From NCBI GenBank assembly GCA_025435555.1, contig JAIWWG010000124.1, positions 16,079 through 80,078 of the forward strand: 64,000 nt of DNA, read 5' to 3'. Origin of the DNA: Chytriomyces cf. hyalinus JEL632. Its lineage: Eukaryota > Chytridiomycota > Chytridiomycetes > Chytridiales > Chytriomycetaceae. Position numbers and translations under genes: made by a program. Positions 23,452 through 34,503 of this stretch are shown here, piece by piece (positions within the stretch are counted from its first letter, which is position 1; each line of letters starts with the position of its first letter). The notes below the pieces were generated by a model. It did no database searches. It had not been told where the DNA came from and saw only the letters and a program-made list of their open reading frames with translations.

Positions 23452-25998
23452 TTATTTTGTGCAAATGCGATTCTTCAAATGCCGCATCAATGCATCTCGC
23501 CTTGTAAACGATGTAGAGCACAGTTCGCATGAAAACAAATTCTGTCGAGACATGCGCGTCACATTCTCCTCGTCTCCAATCCCACCACCACCATTCCCGC
23601 CTTCATTCGGATGAAACACTCGGTTATGCGTCGCTTCATGACGCCTGCATTCTTGTGCCCTCAAAAACGCTTTCCCGCATTCTTTGCATTCGTGTCGTTT
23701 ACCCATTCCGTGAATGTGTGAATGCGCCCGCAAACTGTTTCGCGAAGAAAATGGACCTTGGCCGCAGAAACAAACCAAATCTTCACCACCATTGCCACCA
23801 CCACCACCACTACCACCACCACCACCACCATTATTACATTCCCCCGTAGACCAACTACGCGCCTTTTTCGACACTTCTTCCCCACCTGCTGGTGGCGACG
23901 CATAGCAAAGACCACCCCCACCACTTCCCTCCGTTGCCGAAACGAGCAAAAGATCCATCGAATCCCCATTCGTTTCCTCCGACTGGAACGGACTCACAAG
24001 CGACGATGCCGTTTTAGAAGACTTGCGTGTCGACACAAGTTCCAGTTCAGCTGGACCCACCGCGAAATTGTGCACCACGTTTTTCCCACGTACTTGAGAT
24101 TTACTACTACTCGTGCGTACTGGTTTTAAACGGGGCCCCGGTTTGCTGATGCGTAGGCTAGTAGCAGTAGTAGTGTCGTTGCTGCTGCTTTTTGGAGACA
24201 ATTTGCGAGTCATGGAGTCGACGCTTCCCGAGCTCAAAATGGGCGTTGTTGAAGACCCGCCGCTTACACCTTTGGATGACCATGATGCAGTTGAAATGGA
24301 TGATAATGTGGATGCATTCGACAGTTTTCTTTTGAAAGAAGCACCGTGACTTTCATTTAAAGCTTCGGGGCGCGTCTCCAGCCTTAGGGGCAGCACCGGT
24401 GGTGATCGAGGCTGGAGAGTAGTAGTAGGAGGCTGAATGAGGAAATTTAAAGAGTAACCATCGTCGCAATTTAGACCACGCACAGGCGATTGCACCGGTT
24501 CCTTCAGTTTCCCGTTTGATGGGCCATTTGATGCAGGCTTCAAGGTTTGATCCATAAACGTCGAGAACCAGGATTGGCAGTCCTCAGAATTGTCGGCTGC
24601 AAATGTGCGCATCCCATTTCCGCCACCTCCTCCTCTGATATCCCATCCTGGTTCGGTTTCATTCGTGGAGCAACTTTCAGGCCCAGAGTGGAGCGACTGG
24701 AGATCGTTCTGACAATGCTGAGAATCTTGAATCGGTCCATTGCTGCGGTTCAATTGGTCCAAAAGTTTATCATGATTCCACCCATTCACCATCTGATCAT
24801 GTTGAAAGTTCCAAAAAGTCTTGTCGAAACTGGCTTGACCGCCACTGTTGTTCGTCAACACGTCCTTCATTTGACTACTACTGCTACTGCTACTGCTGGC
24901 GCCGCCTGAACCGGCATTAATATCCGCAAAAAAATCTGACTGCGTGTCAATCCAGTCGACAACACCGCCGCCTGAAGATTCAGAGTTTGACGCGCTTCGA
25001 GAAAACCCGTTTGTGATTGGCGGAAACGAATGGCATGCATTTTTTGTTGTTGATGATGGGTCGCATTTTTCTTGATGCTCCTTTTGTGCAAGATTTCCGA
25101 AAAATGCGCTCTCGCCTGGAAACGGTGGTTGTTGCTGCTGGTTGGAGCCCCAAGTCGACGAAGGTAAGTTTGCAGTTATGGAATCGCTACTTGAAGCGTT
25201 GAGGAGTGCATTCAAATGATCCGCGTTTCCAGCAACAGCAGCAGTCGGTGTGATTGGGGACCTTGTGTAGATTGAAGAAATATGAACAGCTTCGGATTCG
25301 GTGGACAAACTGACGCCGGTAAGGTGCGCAGTCGGAGGAGCTGACATGTTATCGAACGGGTCGAAAGAGTCTTTGATGAGGCCGGTTATGGGAGACATGG
25401 TATTACAGTTGTTGTTGTTGTTGTTGTTGTTGTTGTGGTTGAGCTTGATTGAGCTAAACATTTGCAGACTCCAAGGGTACGGCTCAGAGTAAAATGAATT
25501 TGAAGCAGGTTGCTGAAGAGTGCGTGTTGGTGGAGGAGATTCGTAGGTGCATGCGGTATTGTGGAGCAGTGGATGTTGTTGTCCAACAATACTGGCATTT
25601 TGCTTTACAACTGCACAAGAAGAGTCTGTGAACAAGTCCATTCGATTTTAAAAGACGATGCGGTCGGAACTCGCCGAAAAACATATAGTTTTTTAAAAAA
25701 AAAAAAGGGATGAGTCACCATGATGAGGCATTTTCACATGGGATACAACATCTGGCTGCTGCGCATCATCGCATGCATCCATCGCAGACATGTCAAAGAA
25801 CGGGTCAAGTGGGCTAAACAGGTCAAACGAGATAAGCGGGTCCAGCGCATTCACACTAGACAGCGTCCACGCATTCGCTGCGAGTTCGTGCGACGGGTGC
25901 GATGGCGGCTGCTGTGCCTCCGGGCCGCTTCGACGAGAGACCCCGATCCGCCGTGTCTTTGCCATGTCGTCGTGCTTACCCATGCATACGTCGGCCAT
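23452..25998 (-). CDS. C2H2 zinc-finger transcription factor, 2 exons, 817 aa
   Basis: Exon 1 25998-25719 and exon 2 25625-23452, joined in phase 1 across a 93-bp intron with a T-rich tract. A shorter model starting at ATG 25641 is possible, but the upstream ORF splices cleanly into it. Residues 1-~650 are Ser/Asn/Gly/Gln-rich, with an acidic/hydrophobic patch near the start (NALDPLISFDLFSPLDPFFDM) resembling an activation domain, and poly-Asn encoded by a GTT repeat at 25406-25438. The C-terminus carries zinc-binding segments: CFCGQGPFSSRNSLRAHSHIH, CKECGKAFLRAQECRRHEATH and CELCSTSFTRRDALMRHL, the last followed by KNRICTK and stop. Likely a sequence-specific DNA-binding regulator; the target genes cannot be told from sequence. 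Confidence 0.88.
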
Positions 25999-26778
25999 GT
26001 TTTTGCTTGATGAGGGAGGCTGCTCTGTCTCCCGTTTATTTTTTTGTGTTTGTTTTGGTTGGTTGGTTTTTGTTTTTTTTTTTAGGTCACCGACGTGTCT
26101 TTTTTGGGATGTGGGGAAGCTTCCTTTTTACAATAAAGCAGCACAGCAGGGGAACTTTTTCTTTCTTTATTTTTTTTTTACGTATGGATGGTGAAGTTCG
26201 CGGTAGTCGGGTATGGGTTGAGATGGTTGTTAGCGCGTTCTCGAAGCATGTAGCAGGATGTGGAAGTTTTCCTGCGAGTGGATGGGATGATACGCTTTCT
26301 TTCGCCTGCTCCAAGCAGTGCTCCAAGCTTCTTGTAGAGAGGCCGCAGTGACTGCATTCGAACACCAAGTGTCACTGATTCAGTGAGATGGGCGTGGGAA
26401 ATAAACAATAACCAAAAAGAGAAAAGAAAGAGATGCGGATGAAGACAAGACAGTTGGCAGCACATTCGTGTTTCAAAAAAAGGGAAAAGTTGATTGAGTG
26501 CATTGCATGTATGCATGTGCGACAAGTCCAAATATGAGTCATGTTTGTTGACAAAATTGAGATTTAATTTATTCAAGAGTGACGCGCGCGTGTTAGCAAT
26601 CATGACTCATATCGCGCGTCCCAGTCTACTTAAGCGTCTGTCTCCCTCTTCTCTTTCAACAAACAGCAAACCAAGCTAGCAATCCACCAACTGCAAACAA
26701 CCAACCAACCAACCCAAGCTACCCAACAACCAAGCTACTGCTTACTACCATACCCAACAACCCAACTATATACAAACA
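25999..26778. promoter_or_regulatory. Divergent promoter region (C2H2 factor / B12D-like gene)
   Basis: 780 bp with no supported ORF between the minus-strand C2H2 factor and the plus-strand small membrane protein. T-rich on the left half, then 26640-26778 is pyrimidine/CCAA-rich (repeated CAACCAACCAACC-like sequence), a composition typical of a fungal 5' untranslated leader just before the ATG at 26779. No specific operator could be identified. Confidence 0.45.
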
Positions 26779-27083
26779 ATGCCATCCATGCGAAGCGTCC
26801 CCACTGAAGTGTTCCCAATCTTCGGTAAGTATCTCATTCTCCCACACCCACACCCACTCCCCAAAGAAACTCATTCCTCCCCTTACGCGCAGGCATGATC
26901 TCAGTTGCCCTCGGCTTCGGAGTCTTTGTCGCACACCGACAAATCACAAGAGACCAAACCCTGCGAATCCACAGAAACGCATACAACCCAGACCTGTGGA
27001 TGGAGCGTATTGAACGACCTGCAGAGAGACAGACGCCCTTTACAAACTACTTTTACCGACACGTCGCAGACCAGCGAGTGTAA
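26779..27083 (+). CDS. B12D/MLRQ (NDUFA4-like) small membrane protein, 2 exons, 78 aa
   Basis: Exon 1 26779-26824, exon 2 26893-27083, joined in phase 1 over a 68-bp intron (GTAAGT...GCGCAG). The protein starts MPSMRSVPTEVFPIFG, then has one hydrophobic span (MISVALGFGVFVAHRQI), then a polar NAYNPDLWMERIE tail. A proline/valine start, a single membrane helix directly after it and an N-P-D-(L/V)-x-W motif are the pattern of the B12D/NADH-ubiquinone reductase MLRQ family, associated with respiratory complexes in the inner mitochondrial membrane. The family assignment rests on a short motif and is moderately sure. Confidence 0.68.
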
Positions 27084-27267
27084 CAACAACAAAAACTGGC
27101 AAAATCGACCTCATACCTGCGCCTTAGATGTAATGCCTCATGTGAAATTTTAATAATAAATACCTTCTACCATCATCTTGCATGCTTTTGAACCTGTTCA
27201 TGCAATTCCCATGCCCTTGTTTATTTCATTCTACCCCCGCGTACACACACACACACACATATAACGC

Positions 27268-28553
27268 TTAAACAACGGCCCGTTTCAAAATCTTTCCAAA
27301 ATTCTCGCCCTGATACTTTGCAGTCACCTTTTCCCTATCAGACACCACCCGACTTCCATCACTCGCAGAAATCGTTCCAGCACCCCACGGCCCTCCTCCA
27401 AACACTTCCTCCGTCCCAGAAATCCCTGGATGCCCATACCCCAGTGGAACATAAATGATTCCATGGTGCACAAAGTGGCTCAAGAATGTGGCAATCGTTG
27501 TTTCTTGGCCGCCGTGTTGTGACGCGGAGGATGTGAAGCAGCCGCCGTATTTCCCTGCCAGTCCGCCCTGTTGCCATATAGACCCTGTGCTGTCCCAGAA
27601 TGCTTTCATTTGGGCCGAGCATGAGCCAAATCGTGTTCTAACAAATGTATAACATTCAGTTTTTCTTTTTCTTTTTCTTTTTCTTTTTTTTTTGATTGAA
27701 AAAAGTAAAACGTACCCGAAACCGACCAAGAATCCATCGGCTTTCATCAACTCGTCAGTCTGAAAACCATAAATAAATAAAAGCATCCAATAAAATATAT
27801 TCAAAAGCAAATCTTACGGTAATCAATGGAACATTTTCAAACTTTTGCGCATACATTTTCGCCAACACTTCATCAGACAGCGTCTCTGCCACGCGGTAAA
27901 TCTTCACTTCACATCCCTGTCCAACAAGACCTTCCGAGATGGACTCTGCCAGTGTTTTCACATGACCCCACATTCTAATTCAAACACAAACGTATATCAG
28001 AATTTCCAGGTTTGCATTGTATGTTGTTTTCAGCATAAAGAAATCGTATACTCAACGAATGTATAATTATGAGAACAACAGGTTTCTTGGAACCTGACGG
28101 CGTGGCGGAAGATTCAACTGTCGTATCTTGAACCGGCTCAGCAGGTTTCGCGGATTCAACAGCAGCAGGCTGAGGATGATTCGGTTTAGCCGACTCCGAC
28201 GCGTTTTCTTGGACAGCCACCGCTGGTTCAGGTACGACGACGTGTTCAGCGACTGTTGTAGGCGCAGGTTGTTCCTCTTCCTTGGCTGGAGACAAAATGA
28301 CTTCAGGAACTACAGATGCAACTGCTGCTGCTGCTGCTGCTTGTTCCGGAACAGGTGCTGATGCTTCGGCTGGTTTCGGAGTGATTTCCTGCATGGGCAC
28401 CGCGTTTTGATCGACTTTAGGGGCGGCCGTTGCTGCGGGAGCAGTAGTAGCAGTCGCAGTAGCAGCAGCAGCAGCGGGAGCCGCAGGTGCTGGCTCGCTC
28501 GCCTGATGCGCTTGTTGCACAACAGGACTTGGTCCGCAACACAGCTTCCACAT
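27268..28553 (-). CDS. WrbA-type NAD(P)H:quinone oxidoreductase with N-terminal extension, 4 exons, 355 aa
   Basis: Exons (minus): 28553-28057, 27974-27818, 27759-27716, 27637-27268. Residues 1-~155 are an Ala/Pro/Val/Glu-rich disordered extension that begins MWKLCCGPS, a Cys-Cys site suited to palmitoylation. The flavodoxin-like domain starts at VVLIIIHSMWGHVKTLAES (FMN phosphate loop) and continues through DELMKADGFLVGFGTRFGS, QMKAFWDSTG, GGLAGKYGGCFTSSASQHGGQETT, HHGIIYVPLGY and GGPWGAGTISASDGSR. This is the WrbA/Lot6/Pst2/Ycp4 family, FMN enzymes that reduce quinones by two electrons. Yeast Ycp4 and Rfs1 sit at the plasma membrane (eisosomes); an anchored linker here would fit that. The extension is longer than in ordinary WrbA (~200 aa). 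Confidence 0.9.
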
Positions 28554-28741
28554 TTTTTTTTTGTCTCTTTGTTTTGACAAACCCAATTTTGTTGTTTTTG
28601 TCCTGTCATTTTTTTTTTTTTAAAATACAACACACTATCTGCACAACCAACAAACATGGGATAGAATCATTGCAAGTCCAATTCACCTCCAAAACGAAAA
28701 TAAAAAATTCACACAAAAAAGAAAAACAGCAGAAACTATTT

Positions 28742-30712
28742 TCAAGCCAAACGATGCATCTTCAACACCTTCCGGAAAGCTTCCTTCACAACCACAGCAG
28801 ACTTTTCACTGTCCTTCTTCGTATGTCCAGCACTAGAAAGCATCTTGATACTCGCATGCGGCAGATTCAACTCTTGCGCAATAACATACTTTGCCCGACT
28901 CACAACAACACCTTCACGAATGCATTGGTCCACAACTTCTTGCAAAATCTGTTCCTCTTCTTCTCGTGTAGACAGTCGAGACGTTAAGCGAATGTGAATC
29001 ACGGGCGTGCTGAGGTCAGTGTCGAGGACGCGGATTTGTGGGATTCCAGACTTGAGAAACACTTCCCGGATTGCTTCGGCATTTTGTTGGCACTTGACTG
29101 CCAGGGATGGGTCGCTTTCGAGGACTTTTAGGGCTTCTAATGCAGAGACTGCGAGAATGGCCGGCAGGGATGCAGAGAACGTGTATGCAAGCCCAGACAG
29201 ACGCTAAAAAAAAACAGACGTTTGGTTTAGTTTTTCAATCATTTTTTCGAAAAACCCGGATTGCAATCTTTTTTTGGGTACCTGGTGCTCAACAATTTCC
29301 AATCGACCAGCACAGAATCCTCCTGACGAAGCGAGAGCATTGGCCATAGATGCAGAGTAAATATCAACATCAGCTGGCTAAATGATCAAAAGGCGCAAGA
29401 ATTGTTAGCGCTGACATCAAACCAAATGAGAAATCTCCAGTGGCTTTACCGCAATATCGTAATGCTCAGGAGTTCCACGTCCAGTTTTTCCGACACTTCC
29501 AAACCCAAGCGAGTCATCCAAAATCAAACGGTACTGATACTGTTCCTTCATGCTCATAATTGCAGGCAAGTTGCACATGTCACCAGTAGCGCCAAATACA
29601 CCCTCAGTAATAATGAATCTACGAGTCAAGGGCTTTTTCTGAAAAAAAAATGGGGGTTCCAAAAAAAAAGTGGGGGTTTAGTCCAAACAGTGACTTGCAA
29701 GTACCAAAAAAATATTTGGAAATGGGGGGTGACCTTGTTGTCTTCCTTGATTCTTTTCAACACTCTCTCCAGATCCTGCATGTCATTGTGTTTGTAGTAG
29801 CGCACAGTGCTTCTTGACAGTTCAACGCCCTTGAGGATACCCATACCACATGCGTCGTCTCTTTTTAAGACGGCAACGAGGGAAACAATGAGCATAACAT
29901 GGGGACACGTCAAGAACAAAACACTCACACAACAAGAATATCGCTCCTCTTGGAAAAGGCAGGAATCACAGAACTGATGGTGGAAAATCCTTGCGAGTAA
30001 ACAATCGCAGCCTCGACGCCCAAGAAACGAGCAACAGACTGCTCAAGTTCCATGTGCACATCTAGAGTGATAACGCGCCACTTTTGGTCAGCTGGCCCAC
30101 ACTCGTCGCACAACAACAAAAGGGTTCAAATAAAAATAAAAAATTCAAAAAAGTACCCAGAGTTCCATAGAAACCAGATGGACCACAGGATCCCACTCCG
30201 TACTTGCGCAGAGCAGCGACAGCCTTTTCCTTGATGGGCTCGCTGTTCATGACTCCAATAAAGTTGTTTGCGGTAAAGTTGAGGCGTTCCTTTCCATCGG
30301 CAAGCTTCACTTTGGTTCCCGAAGCACTGTTTTTTTTTTATAAGCAAGAGCGCCATTCGCCCGCGTACGCTGGGTAGATTACTCACCCCGCCGTGATGGC
30401 CATGTTTTCCAACTCCGAGTTTTGGAATTCCGTCAATTTCGGCACAAGCGGTTCTGGCTCCCATTCATCACACAAATCTTGGATTTCCTGTAAGCGAGTC
30501 GCATTCGTACGAATCTTGGGTTTAGTGCCAGTCGATTTCGGTTGAAACTTGAATGGGACCAACAATACCTTCTCTGACAGCTTGACTTCATTAGGGTTCT
30601 TTGGCTTGTTGTTGAAGAAGTACCACGCCATCACAATGACAAAGAGAAGCTCTACAAACGTGCGCACAGGATCATTCTGGTGCGAATCTCTGCATGCGTG
30701 GGTAAAAGAGGG

Positions 30713-30761
<49 letters not shown>

Positions 30762-31010
30762 GGCAGGTGGTCAGAAGACAAGTCCTTGTCAGTTTGGCGC
30801 ATATATTGGGACTCACTTCACATATTTGTAAACAACGGCAGCGCCGGGCACCTTGGTGTAGACATCGTAGGCAAACGAGAAGGTGGAGTTGACGGCTACA
30901 ACCATCTGCTGGCTTAATTCACGGGCCGCTTCGCTCACAAAGGCGCTCTTCATTTGGGACATTTTCGAGATTGACTTTTTTTCTTGGAAATCAGTTGGAA
31001 TCGAATCCAT
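28742..31010 (-). CDS. LCB1: Serine palmitoyltransferase subunit 1 (LCB1), 8 exons, 557 aa
   Basis: Exons (minus): 31010-30817, 30689-30387, 30326-30157, 30061-29929, 29860-29734, 29638-29450, 29377-29282, 29203-28742. Total 557 aa, close to yeast Lcb1 (558). An N-terminal hydrophobic span ([15 protein letters not shown]) is the ER anchor. Then the alpha-oxoamine synthase fold: [99 protein letters not shown]. The lysine that binds pyridoxal phosphate in LCB2 is absent (SSGGFC), as expected for the non-catalytic LCB1 partner. It commits serine and palmitoyl-CoA to sphingolipid synthesis. Intron 1 contains a 43-nt AG repeat. A start at a downstream ATG (30962) is possible. Confidence 0.93.
30716..30758 (+). 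repeat. (AG)n microsatellite in LCB1 intron 1
   Basis: About 21 uninterrupted AG dinucleotides on the plus strand. In the LCB1 pre-mRNA (minus strand) this is a pure CU tract about 25 nt upstream of the intron 1 acceptor, so it serves as, or extends, the polypyrimidine tract. Confidence 0.9.
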
Positions 31011-31210
31011 GTTTATTGGGTGCCCATCATTCGAGCCAGGGGACAAAGCCACCCGCAGCAGCTCCCTCTAGTGCATCTTTGTATCTGGGCTGCGTAATGC
31101 GAAATCATGTTCAAACAAAACAAAAAAAAGAACGTCTCAAAAATAACAACAAACAAACGAAAATCACACACTCTTCCAAACACCGCTTTTGTTCTTTCTC
31201 CTTTTTGCCT

Positions 31211-34200
31211 TCATTCCCGGCTCTTCATTTCAATCTCTTCTCCGTCATCTTCTTCTCTCTGAGACTGCTTTCGCGTTGTCTTTTTACGAGATTCCTTTCG
31301 TCTTGCTCCCTCGCCTTCGTCGCCCTTGTCGAAATCCATGAAATCAGGCAGGGCAATGCCATTCTTGGCAAGCTCTCCCTTCACTTGTCCGACCACTTCT
31401 TTTGTGGCGGCTGACGCTACTTTCAGAGCAGGGCCAATCATTCCATACTGCCACATCACGTAGAGACCTGAGTAACAGTTGGAGGAGTGATCAGGCAAAT
31501 CCGATTAAAGGCTGCGACGAAAGAAAAAAAATACACACCTCCCAAAAGAATCGCCAAGCTGGTGAAATAGATTGGGTTGAACAAAACGAGCATAAACTCA
31601 TTCCAACCAAGCATGATCGTGAGACCAATGAACCATGGGGGAATCTTGGCCGTCGTAATGACCATCGAGCGCTTTGCTTCGACAAACATGTTTCCGGCAT
31701 CCTTTTTGAAACGGTCGCGGATGACTTGGAGACGCTGCGATGTGATAATGACAACGCATGCTGGATCAAAGCGCTGGATCATGCGAAGCAAATAGTTGTT
31801 TTAACCAAGCGAGAGCCTTCTAAATGATAGAATACACACCTGGTCCTCAATAATGTAATCGCCAATCATTTTCAAAGGCACGTCCATTTTGGCATAGATA
31901 TTCAGTGACTTGTCCGCGTCGTCAGTGGCAACTTGGAAAAATGTGTCAATGGGATCATCCAGACTCCAAAGTCTTGGGACTCCATTTTCGTCGTATCGGA
32001 AGCGCGCTTCGAAAATAGCCTGAGAGAATGATATCAGTCAGAAAATTGAACGGAAATGATGGCGAACTCTATGGGTAGAAACTCACTTTCATGCGCCCAA
32101 GCATCAGATCATCCGTTGTCTCCTTATTCAGAGTCTCAAGGAGGCCTGTCCAAGTTTGCCATCTAATGGTGGCCTTGTATCCATCGATTTCATCACCGGT
32201 AGATTCAAATCCTGGTTTGAACATACATGAGACAGGCCCAAAACATCGGGATTAAACATCAAAGAAATCCCAACCTTGACCACGCTTCTGCACTTGCAAA
32301 ACACCAAAATCTACCGCCTCCCCGAACGAATTCAGAATCCCAACCCACATGGAAGAACCGCCTTCGTTCAATTTTCCAATCACGGCGTCCTTCATCCCAC
32401 CCACAACAAGTTTCTCCACGCTGGTCATCATCTTCTCAACCTCTTCCTTTCGCTTCACCCCTGCAACCCGTTCAACTTCCGAAATGAAATGCGCGTGCTG
32501 CACCTCAGGGCTCCAATCTTCCGCATCCTGCAACTTGGCGGCACTAGCACCTTCGCGGAACATGGCCTCCGATTTCGCAAGCGCTTCAGCCAAATGTTTG
32601 GCAAACTGGGAGTTTCCAGATTCCGTGTCGGCGGCGATACCAGCGGCGAGTGAAGATGTAAACGTTTCGAGACTTCGTTTTGAAATGTTGGTGAGCTGCT
32701 GTGTGTACAGTGTGAGCAGATTTGTGGACATTTTTTTGCGGAATTCCGAGCGTTTGCGCTGGTACACTTGTTCTTGGTATCGGGAACCGGCAACGTCAAA
32801 CTTTTCTGTGAAAAGTCAAAACCGAAGAGTTACATGGGCTCATGATGAGAATGGAGGAATCAAACGACGCGATAACATGAACAAAAACAAGAGAACAAGA
32901 AGATAAAAAGAAAAAGATGAAATTACCAAGACAAGAATCGACAATTCCATTCACAATGTTTCCAAAATCTTCAACAACTTTTCCCGCTTCAATTCCTTTC
33001 AAAGCTTTAACCCCATTCACAAACAGCGTGTCAAAGACTTCCTTCGCAATCTCTTCACAACGATGCTCAGCAAGCAATTGCGTCTGGGTGGGCAAATCCA
33101 AATCTTTGCTAGAAGAAATCCGGTCCCAAACACCATTCGCAAACGAAGCAAATCCGTCCGCAGGAACTCGCTTATGCAAGATGGGCTGGAAGGCATATTC
33201 TGGGTCTGATGGGTTACTGAATTTGTGGCGCAGAAGCGTGACTGCGCTCTCAAAGCTGTCTCGGGCAAAAATCTTGTGCGGCAGGCCAGTGAAGGCAAAC
33301 GTGAAAAACTCGTCGATGGAGCAGTTCTCTTTGCCTGCAGGTTTGGACAGCGTAGACCAAATTTTTGAAAGGTATCCAGTGAGAGTGTCGGCAAGTTTGG
33401 TCAAAGGGGTTTGGCTTGTGAAATCGCGGATGACAAAGTGAAGACAAGTTTTGGGGCTCCTGAGTAAGGGAATGACGTAAAGTAAAAGTGAATCAGTATG
33501 TCGCGCATGGGGTAGTTGATAAAAGTTACACGTGGAGAGACATGTCCATGGGTCAGGGGATAAATTGGTGGCAAAAATAATTACCCCGCCCGTTGGAACA
33601 ACTGCAAGTTGACATCGAGGACAGTTTTAAGAAGACCAAGATTTGCACCATTGTACAGCCCGACGTTGTTTTCGTAGATATTTACAATAACGACCTCTGC
33701 GATTGCCAAGGCGAATAAGGCCGACTTGCGTTCAAAGTCCTGATCTTCAAATCGCTCGCCACCGTCAGTGCCTTCAACATCAAGCACAAGCGTGTTTGAG
33801 CCGTCTGCCTTCGAGACCCAGATACCTGTTCAACACGGAATAGAGTGCGGATGAGGGGTGGGTAAATTGCAAGGAGCAGTGTGGTGCGCACCCTTTGTTG
33901 TCTGCTGTCTTCCAGTGGACTCGTTCATCACATCAAAGTTGGTTCCAAAGAGCCTGTTTAGTAGCGTACTTTTTCCGGTGGACTGCGACCCGAACACGGC
34001 CACAACGTTGTAGCCAAAGCCGGATTCGCTAAGACCCCAGTGCCGCTTCATGTATTCGGACACGATAGGTCTGAATGAATGCAGCTGCGTTAATGGACAT
34101 GCATACAGCAACAAACGCGAGGGGATGAGTTGATCGGGTTGAATATTTAAGTGCTCACGAGTATTGCTTTTGGTCATTGATTATCTGAAGTCGCTGGTCC

Positions 34201-34310
34201 GTCTCGTCAAACTGCGAGAAGCGGAGAGAAAGTGCAGAGGTGTCGGGGACAGCATCCGGAGATGTGGTTGCTGTGGGCGAGGTTGCCGATGGCACTTCCC
34301 AGTCTGACAT
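31211..34310 (-). CDS. SEY1: SEY1/RHD3 atlastin-like ER-fusion GTPase, 9 exons, 810 aa
   Basis: Exons (minus): 34310-34159, 34070-33892, 33825-33585, 33459-32927, 32805-32275, 32211-32087, 32019-31840, 31773-31539, 31467-31211. GTPase landmarks: P-loop GSQSTGKST (residues 78-86), switch region [19 protein letters not shown] (G3), FVIRDF (G4 RD). A long helical middle follows, then a membrane hairpin near the C-terminus ([27 protein letters not shown]...[12 protein letters not shown]) and a charged cytosolic tail. SEY1 fuses ER tubules homotypically; the length and hairpin position are normal for fungi. It starts 193 bp from the divergent oligopeptidase gene. Confidence 0.95.
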
Positions 34311-34503
34311 GGCTGTTTATTTTATTTTATTGGTTGGTTTTAATAAATAACTCGCGTCATAATAATAAATAAAATGTGGATGCGACTTCTTCCCAAGCGA
34401 CAACAACTTGTCGGGCGTCGGCAGCATCCGCACATCTGAATTTTATCCGATTTTTATCCCTGACGCAGGTCATCGAGCGGAACAACGCCTGCACTCTCCT
34501 ACA
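34311..34503. promoter_or_regulatory. Short bidirectional promoter, SEY1 / oligopeptidase B
   Basis: Only 193 bp separate the two divergent start codons. The SEY1-proximal part is A/T-rich (TTTATTTTATTGG..., 34317-34340) and contains ATTGG (34328-34332), an inverted CCAAT pentamer. No TATA box is obvious for the plus-strand gene. Shared regulation is inferred from spacing only. Confidence 0.45.

Noticed and set aside
23661-23969. Poly-Val and poly-Pro/His ORFs opposite the C2H2 factor
   Set aside because: Shadow frames of the Gly-rich (GGT/ACC repeat) coding segment.
27356-27622. Alternative 87-codon minus ORF within the WrbA last exon
   Set aside because: Different frame from the conserved flavodoxin motifs; shadow.
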